64,000 bases of DNA. Origin: Margaritifera margaritifera. Its lineage: Eukaryota; Mollusca; Bivalvia; Unionida; Margaritiferidae. The stretch spans positions 2,384,001 to 2,448,000 of the forward strand of contig JAQPZY010001675.1 in the NCBI GenBank assembly GCA_029931535.1, written 5' to 3'. Positions 48,151-60,699 of this stretch are shown here, in pieces (positions within the stretch are counted from its first letter, which is position 1; every line of letters begins with the position of its first letter). The notes below the pieces were generated by a model, which was given only the letters and a program-made list of their open reading frames with translations, had not been told where the DNA came from and ran no database searches. The position numbers and the translations under genes were made by a program.

Positions 48151-49289
48151 AAAATTGTGACAAGCGGTTTAAAGTGGTTGAGTGAACTTGGATGTACGCT
48201 GTCTAACTACTCCCGTGCGTAACTCTAATGCATGATTGCATGCGCACAAGGACAATGACGGACAGGTAGATTTTCCTGTGGGTAAAGCGTCTGCCTTCAG
48301 ACATTATTTTCAGTAAAGATAGTTTGTTCTCATGTATCGACATCTGAGAAAAAGAAAACATCAATGCTGCCTTAAACATATCAATACATACATTTTTGTG
48401 GGGTGGTATCCTGATTTTCATGTAATTTTTATTTTATCAATCAGCATTGCATCGTGTTACTGTATCTTTTATTTTAAGGTTCTATGTCATGACAGGTTGC
48501 TATCTTTTGTATCGCACGGTATAGTACCGTGTTTTAATCTGTGTATTACATGTAGTGTAATGCATAGCAGAAGGCAGCACAATGCTTTTCTTTGTAACAT
48601 TTGAGGATAATACATGTAAAATAAAACGACTTATTTAAACGAAAGATACCGTCAATTCGCAGTCAAACTCTGATCTGCGATCTCTGATGTCTCGTGCAGC
48701 AAGTATTTGTGGAAATCAAAATGATACTAATTATATTGTGTGATTCTCAGTGTCAAACAGACAGGCCAGCTCCAAAATATACACATCAGTGCAAGGTTGT
48801 CAGCACTATTCCTGGCCACTTCACACTATCTGTTCCTCTTACTCGGTTAGATACGAGGAGACCTTCCTTTTGCAAAACACTTTCTGGCAACTGTCAACTC
48901 TAAAGATTGCAATCAGCTAAGACATTATGTGATGTAGGGTGACGACCTTATCTTTTCCTTTTTATTCGTGCATTAAATGCTGTGAACAATTCGGCAAAAC
49001 AAAATCAGATGCGTTTCTTTTCTTCTGCCACAAATAGCGCCAACCTGATAACACATTGTCACTTTTATTAAGTAAAGTGTTCTTTTTCCATTTTTAAAAA
49101 GTTATAAATGGTAGTCACGACAAAAGTTTGCAAGGCAGTATAAATTTATGAAACTAATAAATAAAAAGAGAAACAAGTTAATTCTATCAATAACAGTTTT
49201 ATAATAAACAAATTTGCTTGTTAATTGCAGCTCCGTTTATAATCATCAGCCCTACCACCTATAGTTGGTCTGAACCTATGGCTGTTTCC
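48151..49289. other. Non-coding stretch with dispersed repeat
   Basis: No gene is recognised. The segment at about 48745-48905 resembles 54728-54890 (GTGTCAAACARACAG, GGAGACCTTCC, TTCTGG near the end), suggesting two copies of one dispersed repeat. Confidence 0.45.
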
Positions 49290-51027
49290 CCATAATGTTC
49301 GTTTAATTGCCCCTAATAATGATCCCAACGCTCTAGATGGGAATATTGTGATACCATCAGTGTGTCTGTCCGTCGGACAGTCCCTCCGTCTGTCCGTAAA
49401 TCTCTCCTCCTAAACCGCTGGGTGGAAATTCATTAAACTTTGTGCATGCCGCTATACCATATATTTTTAGGGTAATGTACAACCTGCCGAGGCTGTATCT
49501 GGATAGAGAATTTGCCGATATCCGTCTGACTTCAAAATGTGCACGACGTCAAAAATGACATTAGGATAACATATAAGGAAATTGATCTTATACAAGCCTT
49601 CTGGACTTGAACAATTTTTAAAATTGTTTTCACATGAAAGGTGTGATTCGGCATGCTTTCATTAATAATTTAATTTACTTTTGTAAATGTTCAGGGAAAC
49701 ATTGAGAGCCCCAAAATTTGGGGCACCTCGTTTACGTTTCACTCCGTTTTATTTTTTTATTTTTAATTTTTTTTTTTTTTTTTTTTCCTACCCAGGTTCT
49801 GGTTTGGCTTTCCATTGTATAGCGATGAAAGCCAAAGCAGACCAAGTGACCTATTCTTTAATAATATGTATAATATGGCCAATTCCAACGGCAAACCAAC
49901 CAGAAAAGTTCTTTATACAATGCTAGACTATGCTTTCTTAAAATATCCAAACACTAACTCCATTATAGTACACTATATGGAGATCAGAGATATGATTTTA
50001 TCCCTGATTTTGGTTGGAAATGGTCCAGAGAAAGGCATAATTGGTAACTGTCAGTGAATCTTCCAGTTGTTTCAGAGTGATTTACCGTTTTCCGTTCCTT
50101 CATGAATAAACCCTTACAACGGAATATCTTTGTCGCCATGGGTTGGTTCCCTGAATAAACTCATGTCGCACTACTCTTCAATTATGAAATCATATTTATA
50201 ATAACAATTATTTGATATGATAAACCAATGGGAATATATGACATTGACAGATTTTCCACGCTCTAAATACTACACGACATAAACATATGTAATTATGCAC
50301 ACTGTTTGTCAAATTAAAACGTACAGCTCCTTAAACATCCACAACAGCTGAAGAATCTTATTTAAATACAAATGTAACCAACAATTTTTTTTATTGGTCC
50401 CATTCGAATTCTAGATGGCAGCTGCGACTGATGTTTACGATTACTTCGTGTAGATTTATTGTCTAGCGCTCGAGCTGTGACGATTTGAAAACATGAACTA
50501 ATCTGCTCGCAAATCTTGGAGTTTTCTAGCATATAAAACAGACTAGTCCAAATTATTTTCGAAAAAGTAATTTTATATTTTTATTACATTTTAAACACAT
50601 TTTAAATAAATGACTGGAAAGAACACAGGTAGGCAAAATGAACGAGAAAGCTAACCTCCACCACTTGCTAACCTGAAAGATTGTTCAGAAAATTTCACAC
50701 TTCCTAGAAGTGGGTGAAAATAATCCGAATAATGTGGAAAATTGCGTAAGCTGCACATCGGAAATGTAATATTATCTGGACTGGAACGAAATTGTTATGG
50801 TCAAATAATTGCAACAGACGTTTGAAACTTCTTATTTCAGTGAACAGTTTCAGATAAGAAATGAAAACGAACTTTCGAAAAAAAAAGTTACTAATGCGCT
50901 CAAAAGAGCCGAGAAAATGTTTTTCCATAACAATTGTATACGGTTATGTTTTACGCAGATTATACACGTGACATTATCCTAAAAAATGCACGACAATCTC
51001 AGTATTCTAAAATGTAGATACTTCTAT
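49290..51027. other. Non-coding stretch
   Basis: The part at 49290-49560 (CTGTCCGTCGGACAGTCCC, AACCGCTGGGTGGAAATTC, ATACCATATATTTTTAGGG) looks like a dispersed intronic-type repeat. The remainder is AT-rich with a poly-T at about 49768-49786. No gene is seen. Confidence 0.45.
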
Positions 51028-51270
51028 CTGTCTATACCATTATTTGGTCTAAATCTGTCTATACCATTATTTGGTCTAAATCTGTCTATACCATTATTTG
51101 GTCTAAATCTGTCTATACCATTATTTGGTCTAAATCTGTCTGTACCATTATTTGGTCTAAATCTGTCTGTACCATTATTTGGTCTAAATCTGTCTGTACC
51201 ATTATTTGGTCTAAATCTGTCTGTACCATTATTGGGTCTAAATCTGTCTATACCATTATTTGGTCTAAAT
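51028..51270. repeat. Minisatellite, 9 x 27 bp
   Basis: Nine units of CTGTCTATACCATTATTTGG plus TCTAAAT, with only single-base variation (CTATA/CTGTA, one TTTGG to TTGGG). A 27-bp unit keeps one frame open, giving a repeated nine-residue LSIPLFGLN pattern. No start context or domain supports a gene. Confidence 0.95.
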
Positions 51271-51358
51271 CAATATCATTCACATACAGACTAAAGCCAT
51301 GAAATTGAAAGTAACAAAGTAACATTGGTTGCAAATCAATGTAAGTATTTTTCCCACA

Positions 51359-51360
<2 letters not shown>

Positions 51361-51400
<40 letters not shown>
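51361..51400. repeat. (TA)n microsatellite
   Basis: A short TA run. Confidence 0.95.
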
Positions 51401-51734
51401 TTCATCCTCTGCGTTTAAATTGTATGGGTTGTATTAACTGCCACACAGAATTACTACTTACATTCATTAATTGACAATAAGCCTTTACTGTAATTAAAGA
51501 ACGTAGTTAAATTCTCAGACCATGCCCGACAAATCCTATGATTTTCGCGTCGCTCATTTACGCGTCTTGGCCCTAAACACTCAATATGACGCCATTAGCT
51601 TACATAATTACTTCCGTGCAACACTAAATCAAGCCAAAACAATCCCTTTAAATCAGTTTTGGTTCATGGTCTCGAAAAAAAAGGCAAAATTTGTACAAGT
51701 ATATTACTTCGCAAGAGCATAATGGACAATTACT

Positions 51735-52645
51735 AATTTCTCCGAAAAAAAAGTCGAAATTTCGAATTACTAAGTCAGAATTTCAACTTGGTTTCACTAA
51801 ATTTCGAGATATATATCGACTTGTATTTTATGCGTATTACCTCGAAATTTCGATATATCATCTCGACTTAGCAGAGATAGTAATTTGAGCTTTCACGATA
51901 CTCTTTAAATTTTGAGATATTAACTCAGAGTTCTTAGATCTTACCTCGAAATGTCGAGAAATTAACTTGAACTAGCGTAATACTAAGTCGACATTTCGAG
52001 ATGCTAATGTAAAAGTTAACATTAACCAGAAATTTGGAGTTAGTATCTCGAAATTTCGACTTAGTATCTTGTAATTTCGAGATATTTGGCCCTAATAAAT
52101 ATCAAAATGTTCAGTTCAGATCTCAAAGTTTTGACTTAGTATCTCAACATTTCGAGTTAATACCTCAAAATTTCTAAATATTTCGGAATATTAACTCTAG
52201 ACTTCGAAACTAAATAGGAGTATTTATGTAAGCTTATGACGTCATATGAAAGTTATATAAACTATAAATTGTAAGTCACAATTTAAAGATATTAACTAGT
52301 TTATTTCATTTATATATTTTAGCGGAAGAGAGAAATGTAATACATAAGAATGAATAAGCTTGTAAATTGAATGTTTATCATTAAAACATCTAATTCTTTG
52401 ATTTGGCAGATGAAGAAACTAACTACATATAAAGCTTACAGAACTGAATGTACAGACCTGGGATATATTGAGGAAATAAGTCTAAAATAATATTGGCGGG
52501 GTTTCTTTTTCGTCATTTTACATCTAGCACGTAATACATCGAGATTCTATGCGGAAATTTTGAGATAGAAACTCAATTTCGATATATTAACTCGATAGTA
52601 TCTCAAAATGTCGACTTAGTATCTCGAAAGTTCGAGTTATTTTTA
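51735..52645. repeat. Field of palindromic TCGAAATTTCGA-type motifs
   Basis: Many variants of ATCTCGAAATTTCGAGATA and TTTCGACTTAGTATCTCGAA occur on both strands at 51735-52175 and again at 52545-52645. The 219-bp arm at 52317-52535 sits inside the field. Spacing is irregular, so this is not a simple tandem array. Confidence 0.75.
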
Positions 52646-52864
52646 TAGGAAGAAAAACCTTATTGGCCCTAATGATCTTGGGTGCTTTCGTGTATGACCA
52701 ATGATACGTGAATATTTAGAATAAATCGTATTTCTATTGTTGTATCTGATAATATGTAACAAATTAATAGCGACAAAGAAGGATGACGCATGAGATGATG
52801 GATATCTTCTTTTTCACAGGAGGTAAATCTGTCTGTAGCCGAAATGTGTGTATGTATATATGTA

Positions 52865-52921
<57 letters not shown>

Positions 52922-53108
52922 AGTGAAAATATCATATGGCAGATAACAGTCAATAACAGTTGAATCCAACTAGACGAAACTTCAAACATTTTCAAGCTTT
53001 AATTCCATTATAAATAAGTACGCAAAGTTTTGTAATTTCAACGCATTTTGTGAAAGCGTTCAGGCTAGTTCAAAACTAGTTTTGCACTGTTTGATGTCAG
53101 TTTATTTC

Positions 53109-53166
<58 letters not shown>

Positions 53167-53381
53167 CGTGCTAGATGTAAAAGGACGAAAAAGAAACCCC
53201 GCCAATATTATTTTAGACTTATTTCCTCAATATATCCCAGGTCTGTACATTCAGTTCTGTAAGCTTTATATGTAGTTAGTTTCTTCATCTGCCAAATCAA
53301 AGAATTAGATGTTTTAATGATAAACATTCAATTAACAAGCTTATTCATTCTTATGTATTACATTTCTCTCTTCCGCTAAAA
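52317..53381. repeat. 219-bp near-perfect inverted repeat, 627-bp spacer
   Basis: Arms 52317-52535 and 53163-53381 are exact inverted complements except for two mismatches by eye (about 99% identity). Each arm is preceded on the plus strand by the same direct word GTTTATTTCATTTATATAT (ending about 52314 and 53120). The spacer holds a (TA)n run at about 52852-52917, and a second (TA)n (53113-53163) abuts the right arm. Confidence 0.95.
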
Positions 53382-53828
53382 TGTATCGGCAGACGTTGCA
53401 ATAATTCTCCCATTTGGTTGAAAATCCTTCTTTTGTGTTCACTTATCCGTCTCAATACAAGTAACATTGCAGAAAACAGGCAAGATGTCATAGGACAGTA
53501 ATCATGTGAATAGAAGTTGCAAAATCATGGGAATATATCACTTTTACAAATACTATCATATTTTAGTCTAGAAAGAGTGTTTGTTAGATGCAAAAGTTCT
53601 CTTCTTTAAAAAGGTCTGAGTGTCTAGGCACGCAATTTATTCAGATCGCCAAGTGAGAGGGTATCATCACCTGCCTTCTTGTGTTCCGCATGATATTCTC
53701 CCTCAAGTCACCTAAGCTGTGTTTGTTGGTGCTCGGACGGGAACACGTTTCATTGTAGTCATTATCTGGTCCTTTTGACGACCTTGGTTGAAGTTGTGTG
53801 GCATCATTGTTCTGAATAAAGTGTAACT
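53382..53828. other. Non-coding stretch, nothing recognised
   Basis: No gene or repeat family is recognised. Confidence 0.5.
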
Positions 53829-54028
53829 GATACAATACAATACAATACAATACAATACAATACAATACAATACAATACAATACAATACAATGCAATGCAA
53901 TGCAATGCAATGCAATGCAATACAATACAATGCAATGCAATACAATACAATACAATACAATACAATACAATACAATACAATACAATACAATACAATACAA
54001 TACAATACAATACAATACAATACAATAT
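53829..54028. repeat. (TACAA)n pentanucleotide array
   Basis: About 40 units. A central block of TGCAA variants (about 53889-53938) forms a clustered sub-array. The reading frames across it are repeat artefacts. Confidence 0.97.
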
Positions 54029-55136
54029 AGTACAATATAGTACAATGCACTACAAGTTACCTCTATTGTTTCCAGCAGCGCATTTTTGGGAAGAATTTCC
54101 TGTGATCAGTACTGGACCTGCTTATCGAGGTTCGTAACCGAAGACTTACGACTAACAAATAACGGAGACAGATTTACCTCTTATGAAAAAAATATATATC
54201 CATCATCTCTTGTGTCATAAGAATGAATAACGAAGATGCTATAAAACACTTTCCATGTTGCAGAACCAGTGCCTGCACGAGATTCACAAACCAGGAAATT
54301 ACATTGCAGAACCCTTGCTTGCATGTGATTCACATATGGGGGCATTATCAACAGAAAGGGGCCATTTAAAAACATTCGATATTTGGGGGTAAATTTTATG
54401 CAAGATAAAACATTCATGAGAGGGCATTCTTCCTACAGTGTGTCTTGGCTTACGCCTCTGCCATTATTGGGGAGAATGCCATCTCACTTATGTTTTATCT
54501 GATACATACACTGCGCTTGCCTTGTGTTGCTTCGTTTGTCCTTGCTTTGGGTCTGATCATGCTCACATGTTATATCTGGTTGTAATTGATTTCATCAATT
54601 CAATACAAATAAGAAATGTAAGCTACTTGCCATTCGACTTAAGGTAAGCAACCAGTCTCACCGGCGCAATCTCGGTGGTCTCGAGAACCACGTGCACGTA
54701 AGAGGGCGTGCATATTATCCAGTTCATCGTGTCAAACAAACAGCCCAGCACATAAAACAGGCAACAGGATAGTCTTGTCAGTGCCAGCCATGATTACATG
54801 CCATTGGAATTATCTATGACTTCTGGTTGCAACAGCCCCGAGGAGACCTTCCTCAGCGGAAGATTTTCTGGAAAGTATCAGCTCTTTTGACGGCAATGTG
54901 CGATTGGATTACGTAGTTTTAGTTGCTGGCCTAAATTAGTGTTCTATCTGCAGATATTTGTGTATACATTAAATGTATCATTTCAGAGGCAGAATGTATG
55001 TCTTTATGACAATTTGGTACATCTAATACGAAAAGGTACACGACAGACAGCATAATCGTGACAAATTATCATTACTGACTTAATAGGCATGGAAGATTAA
55101 CGCTTTATAATTTTGAGAAATGTAAGGCTATCTTTA
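54029..55136. other. Non-coding stretch with dispersed repeat
   Basis: Contains the partner (54728-54890) of the 48745-48905 repeat. No gene is recognised. Confidence 0.45.
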
Positions 55137-55137
55137 A

Positions 55138-55202
<65 letters not shown>
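55137..55202. repeat. (AAT)n microsatellite
   Basis: A pure trinucleotide run of about 22 units. Confidence 0.97.
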
Positions 55203-55205
<3 letters not shown>

Positions 55206-55964
55206 AACATGCATCTTTGTGGATTTAAATGAATAAAACGTTAAATGAGAAGCCATACTAGAGTATGCATTTTTACATGTGACAAATAATGTGTGAAGGT
55301 TTTTTAAAGTCTAAATATGTAACTAAATTTGGAAGTTTGTAAATATGTACATTGTTTGAAGAATAATTATAGTGTGTTCTTGTACGCTGAGTGTATTGAA
55401 CATTGTTTTCTTTCAGCTTGTTGGACGCAGTGACAAAATTGAGCAAAAAATAAGTACTGTTTTTGCTTTTACAATTTAAATAATTTGTAAGAATAAATAC
55501 CTGTGAAATAGAGATAATTTTAGTAGAGGAATTCAATTTGATTCTCTGTGCGATAGACACGATGATCCCTTATTCGAGTTTTGTTATACAATTATGCTGA
55601 TGGCAGTGCAGGATAGATATGTCGATTATCCGCATTCCAATTATTTCTTCTTTCTTTCTTCCATTTTTCAAACTCTTGTTTGTAGATTCCCCTTGTCATT
55701 CAAACATATAGGACTCCAGAATTTCTCTTTTTTTGTGGATGTAGCGAGAAAGTGAGTAGAAAATTATGGAACTATTGTAAGCTGTTTCTTCCCCAGTCGA
55801 AGAGTTTGTTCGGCTCGAAACGTTGGGAAACTATTTTGTATTTGCGCCGTTATCAATTTTTGTGTCAGAGAGAGAGAGAGAGAGCGGAAAACAGGAGAAT
55901 GCTTGATAACTTGAACAGAATTTTTAAATACGAATAAATAATATTATCATACAGGTTAGAGAAT
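55203..55964. other. Non-coding stretch
   Basis: AT-rich, with a short (GA)n at about 55867-55885. Nothing else is recognised. Confidence 0.5.
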
Positions 55965-56060
55965 TTTAATTCGTACTCTACGGAGATTCGAACCCGGAAC
56001 CGCGAGTTACGGCACCCATCGTCTTGCCTGTAAGCACCAACCCCAATAACATCTTGACCA
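55965..56060 (-). mobile_element. tRNA-derived SINE head or tRNA pseudogene
   Basis: On the minus strand, GGTTGGTGCTTACAGGCAAG is an A-box-like region. The B-box CGGGTTCGAATCTCC is clear at about 55985-56000. The cloverleaf is not complete and no 3' CCA-side stem pairs convincingly. Confidence 0.45.
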
Positions 56061-56245
56061 TGCACACATCACCAAAACATGATGCTACAAAGTCGGTGGT
56101 ATAGGCACATATGTATATATATATATATGTATCGACCTTATGATAATTTTAATGAGAACAAGAGAATATGTAAATGTGTCGCATACAAATCACCAAGTAT
56201 GTCTATATATCTAATTATGTTCTTGAGCACAACGTATAAACCCCA

Positions 56246-56480
56246 GAACATTTATGTCTAGCAAGGACAAGCATTTATAAATCCCCGAAACATTTATGTA
56301 TAGCAAGGGCAAGTATTTATAAGTCCCCGGAACATTTATGTCTAGCAAGGACATGTATTTATAAATCCCCAGAACATTTATGTCTAACAAGGACATGTTT
56401 TTATAAGTCCCCGGAACATTTATGTCTAGCAAGGACAAGCATTTACAAAATCCCCAGAACATTTATGTATAGCAAGGAAA
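56246..56480. repeat. Minisatellite, about 42 bp x 5-6
   Basis: Units read GAACATTTATGTCTAGCAAGG, then ACAAGCATTTATAAATCCCC, with minor variation (CTAGC/TATAGC, ATAAAT/ATAAGT). The last partial unit ends just before the SINE. Confidence 0.9.
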
Positions 56481-56504
56481 AGTAGGTTTCTTTAAGAGTA
56501 GGGA

Positions 56505-56690
56505 GGCGCGGTAGCTCATTTGGTATTTTGTCGGACTCATAATCCAAGCGTCGCGGGTTCAATACCAGCCTGAGTCGACTGCCTCGGTGTATCATTGGGT
56601 TGGGTAAGGCATTTAGCTCCCATTTCCTCGACATGATATAGCCAATAATATTAAAAGTGCCGTTAAAACCAACAAAAAGAAAACAAAAAT
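56505..56690 (+). mobile_element. tRNA-derived SINE
   Basis: The head GGCGCGGTAGCTCATTTGGT has an A-box, and GCGGGTTCAATACCAGCC a B-box. A non-tRNA body follows and then a tail with GTGCCGTTAAAACCAAC and an A-rich end. About 185 bp. Confidence 0.7.
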
Positions 56691-56829
56691 CCTTACGAGC
56701 AATTTCAGATTCAGATTTTGTTATTTACTCATAAGCTTTACATGCGTAGCACGTACAACACAAAATTTATCGAGAATATGGAAATGATATATAAATAATT
56801 ATCCAATACTGAAAATTAAAGTAACATAA

Positions 56830-57025
56830 ATTGCTCTTGAAACTTCTAATTGAAGATGTGAGCAGATGATATAACTTGCTGTCTCATTTAAAAATTCTAA
56901 CTGAAGATGTGAGCAGATGATATAACTTGCTGTCTAAATTTAAACTTTTAATTGAAGATGTGAGCAGATGATATAACTTGCTGTCTCATTTCAAACTTCT
57001 AATTGAAGATGTGTGCAGATGCATA
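56830..57025. repeat. Minisatellite, 51 bp x 4
   Basis: Units centred on TTGAAGATGTGAGCAGATGA, then TATAACTTGCTGTCTCATTT. The core recurs at 56851, 56902, 56953 and 57004. Confidence 0.9.
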
Positions 57026-57171
57026 CATATATGTTGCCAAAATAAAAAAGAAATTTTCTTACGAGTACAAGGTGAAGATTGTGAACTGAAAAATGACACT
57101 TTAGTTTATCCAGACATATTTCGTTTCAGGGACCAAATGAACCTCATTTGCGCGTGGAGTTATAGTTGCGA

Positions 57172-57287
57172 AGATCTAATGACGATTCGACGACCATTTA
57201 AGATCTAATGACGATTCGACGACCATTTAAGATCTAATGACGATTCGACGACCATTTAAGATCTAATGACGATTCGACGACCATTTA
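57172..57287. repeat. Minisatellite, 29 bp x 4
   Basis: Four essentially identical units of AGATCTAATGACGATTCGAC plus GACCATTTA. Confidence 0.95.
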
Positions 57288-58929
57288 AAGATGTTTGCTG
57301 CGCGGATAACTTTTATACATGTATAATCTAATACTTTACTGCAGTACAACTGACCAAAATAAAGGAACCATATGTTAACGAATCAGCTCTTCAGAACTAA
57401 AGTAAATAAATTGTGGACTTTAAGGATCTAATGAACCTTGTGTTTGTATGCTGATCTTTGAATGTCATTTCCAGCCCTAAAGACAAACTTAAAGAGCAAA
57501 ATGAGATAAGGGGCAAGTCGAGATTTCGACTGTATGGATACGTTTTTCGCAAAAGAACCATGATTTAACTAACTTTATGTAATTACCTAGAGCTCTAGCG
57601 GAGATTGTAACACGTGGGTTATTATTGTCAAAGAATTAGTTGTTTATATTATTAAAATATATGATGGATGATGACTGAAAAGGCTAGGTAAATTCATAAT
57701 GAGGCAATAGTTCCATAATTTTCTACTAACTTTCTCGCTACATAAAAAGGACACGTGCATACAGCTAAAAGCGTTCATCAAGCCGATAACCCGTGCTACC
57801 CCTCCAACCCCCTTAAAAATGATAACATGCTAAATTTAATTTGTTTCTGTTTGCAGATTTCATCTTTAAAAAAAAAACGTTTATAAATTCAGTTAAAAAA
57901 TATATTCGAATATGATAAATAATGTAGCCACTTTACTTTGGAAGGAGAAGAAGGAACGGGGTCATTCTATCATAAGTTTTTTTTCGTTGCTACATTTTAT
58001 AAAAACAAAGTTGCAAGTTTCAATGTTTGCCGCAGTGTTTTTTTCTTCATTTTATTACGATCTGCATTTAACAGCTGGAGTGCAATATTGCTTTTTGGAT
58101 TTTGAGCAAGCTGCGAAGGGTTTCTGTAAAAGTAATTTCTGTAGCAGGAGAATGGTCACAGTTAAAGGCTGGTTATTTTATGATTGTTTATTTAGTTTGC
58201 TTTTTGCTTTTAGAAAATGCATAGGATAAAATAAAACAATCTTGTCTGAGCAAATTTTCACGTCAAATATATTACCCAAAGAGGACAATATATATAAAAA
58301 ATCGCATGAATCAACACTTGCATTGGACCAGCAAAATATTGCCTGATTTTATCATGACGTCATCTCTATATGACGTAAAATGACCTAAGCTACATCTTTT
58401 TGTGACGCGTGTCGTATGCATAAAACAAGACGTTCTTGTGGACCTTAATAAGTTTTAAATTGATTTACTTTTGTTCAGCGGAACTTTTCCGTTAAAACAT
58501 CGTCTATTTATATTGGTCCCTTCTACTGAAAAAAAAACAAAATCAAATGAAAAACAGAACACAGGAAGGAAGATACCAATTCTTTGTATTGGAAAAAATG
58601 TGGCCGCAGTCTGAAATCATCCTAACATGTGGACAGGATTCTAGTGATCAAGTTAGATTAGTACTTTCCTCCAAAATCCCAAATTGTATAAATCCTTTAT
58701 AATCCCCAAAGACGTACACAGATATTTACACATTACAAGAGTATTCCGAGCAAATATTCTAGTCTCTATTAAATGTAGTTATTGGAACAAGAGAATAAAC
58801 AAACCCCTATGTGCTGCACATCTTGTTCATAATCCAAAACATCCATCCAATAATAAAATATATATTTATGATCCCATTCCAGTAAAGATGTGATATATGT
58901 CAAAGACCACAGATAATTTTTGCACTTGC
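57288..58929. other. Non-coding stretch, nothing recognised
   Basis: AT-rich. The 105-codon frame at 57912-58229 is Phe-rich and has no domain I recognise. I do not call it a gene. Confidence 0.5.
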
Positions 58930-59949
58930 CGGGGATGCACACTAGGAGTCACATCCAAACCTATTATCTTCCATCCTCAATATTGGTCTCCATATGTCAT
59001 TGTTTACAGTCAAAGATGGGGCAACATCAAGTGCCACAGACTATTATGATGATCTATGTATTGTACAAAAAGAGCCAAATCAAAGACTGCAATCAGCTAC
59101 TTCTGTGTAACTTCAAACTCTTGATCGTTCGAATGCCGCCACTAAAATTTAATTACAATCCAAACTTGCCCCAATTCAGGTTGAAGATTCTCAACCAATT
59201 AAACCATTTGACGAAACAAGAATACGCTATAGTAAAATATATACCTGTCCTTCCACATATCAAAGTAATTGGTCCTCCGCTTCAGGATTCTTAAAAAACG
59301 TAAAATTTGACTTCTTGAAAAATGTTTCTATGCCATCTTGCAAAGAAGTTAGAAATAAATAATTCTCCCTATATCCGATAAATGCGTTATATGTTCGCAA
59401 AAACAGGCCAGGTGTATCTCTAGTGTTGCCATGAGCAATATATCAGCCATCGACAAAACGAACTTGTTATCACTCTCCTACAATGCATGTTCATACGACG
59501 GAGTTTCTGATTTAATTGTCCAGCTTGCGATCCAACAGATCCCTGCTACAGCAACCTTGGCAGGATATCAGAGCAGATCATCAACGCCTTTGGGAACAGT
59601 TTGGCAATGTAAGATAGGTCCCGGGTCATTAATATACAAATGTGTCATATGTTGAGTCTTACAATATCATTATTGCCAACATGAATCAACAGTATATCTG
59701 AGGTCCTCGATGTACTGAGTGAAGTCTTGACGCGGGGATTTGAACATAGCACCCCCCACAATTCTTTCCTATCCATGTAAAGAACACATTGTCATCTAAA
59801 CCTCAATAAGGCCTCCCACGTTCCTGACCTCGTTTTTGTGCCCAATAGATGATAAATGATCACACAAACCAAATCTCTGAAAATATACTTCAACCTAAAT
59901 TAATTCAATTTTTTTTCTCCCTTTTTTGGGGGTGGGGGGTGGGGGTGTA
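58930..59949 (-). other. DIRS 3' part, possible SGNH-hydrolase-like remnant
   Basis: Beyond the recombinase, minus-strand scraps such as DFTQYIEDLRYTVDSC (about 59710) recall the SGNH-type domain carried by some Ngaro-like elements, but the motif set is not complete. The rest is stop-rich. Confidence 0.25.
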
Positions 59950-60560
59950 CCTCTGTAAAATCTTATCCATTCTGATATATGCATTATAGGCATTGGACTG
60001 CTATCTATCTACCTTCTTGATGCATTCACAAAGGGTGGGTTGCCCTCACATTTCTGAAAGAATGGCTTTTGAATTGACCTGTAGCAAACCAAACTTGCTT
60101 GTTGCTTTTGACAATACAGTACAAAATTGACACCTGGTTAATGGTTCAGCATTGGCACGAGAGAATAAATTGCCGTTAAAACTGGATCTCCTCTTTATGG
60201 ATCTATATTAAGATAGGACTGGACAAATGTTGCTGCCCTTCTCACAGAGAATTCCTAAACAGACTGGGCTGGCAGACTGATTGGTTTTGGATTTTCTCAA
60301 TGAAACGATGATGTTCTCCAATTTGTTGTCAAAATAAATATAGTCTAATTTTAATGCTGAATCTAGTTAATTTTGGTTTGCATGGACTAACTCTCCCACA
60401 CAAAACAAGCCCATGTAGGCCATGCAAAAGACTGCCTGAAACAAAATTGCATTATAATTGTCTGTACAGACATAATTTAGGATGAGACAAATTTTAATCA
60501 ATACCTCATTTGTCATTAAACCCTGACATCTCTACTTTTCCTTAAACGGCGCTGGCCAAT
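59950..60560 (-). pseudogene. DIRS tyrosine recombinase
   Basis: Readable blocks are FCMAYMGLFCVGELVHANQN (about 60390) and YFDNKLENIIVSLRKSKTNQ, then FKSHSFRNVRATH (about 60065). The last is DR(stop)QSNAYNAYIRMDK (about 59990). The HSFR box and the terminal Tyr are kept. The first catalytic Arg, expected where the text reads CVGE, is replaced by Cys. This enzyme class integrates DIRS circles by strand exchange; this copy is dead. Confidence 0.7.
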
Positions 60561-60699
60561 AACACCGCTTTTAGAATATGCAGTACAAAACTGCTCAAAA
60601 CCTGACAATGCATTTGCATATGGTGTTCTTATATTACAAGAAACACTGGCATTCAGAAATTGCTGGGTTCAGCTTGAATATTCCCCATAAACGGTCTGG

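Noticed and set aside
53641..54137. Long open frames of repeated Cys/Ile/Val/Leu/Tyr
   Set aside because: Produced by the (TACAA)n array; no coding signal outside the repeat.
55965..56060. Functional tRNA gene on the minus strand
   Set aside because: Good B-box only; cloverleaf incomplete.
57912..58229. 105-codon open frame as a gene
   Set aside because: Phe/Leu/Lys-rich translation of AT-rich DNA, no domain, no coding neighbours.
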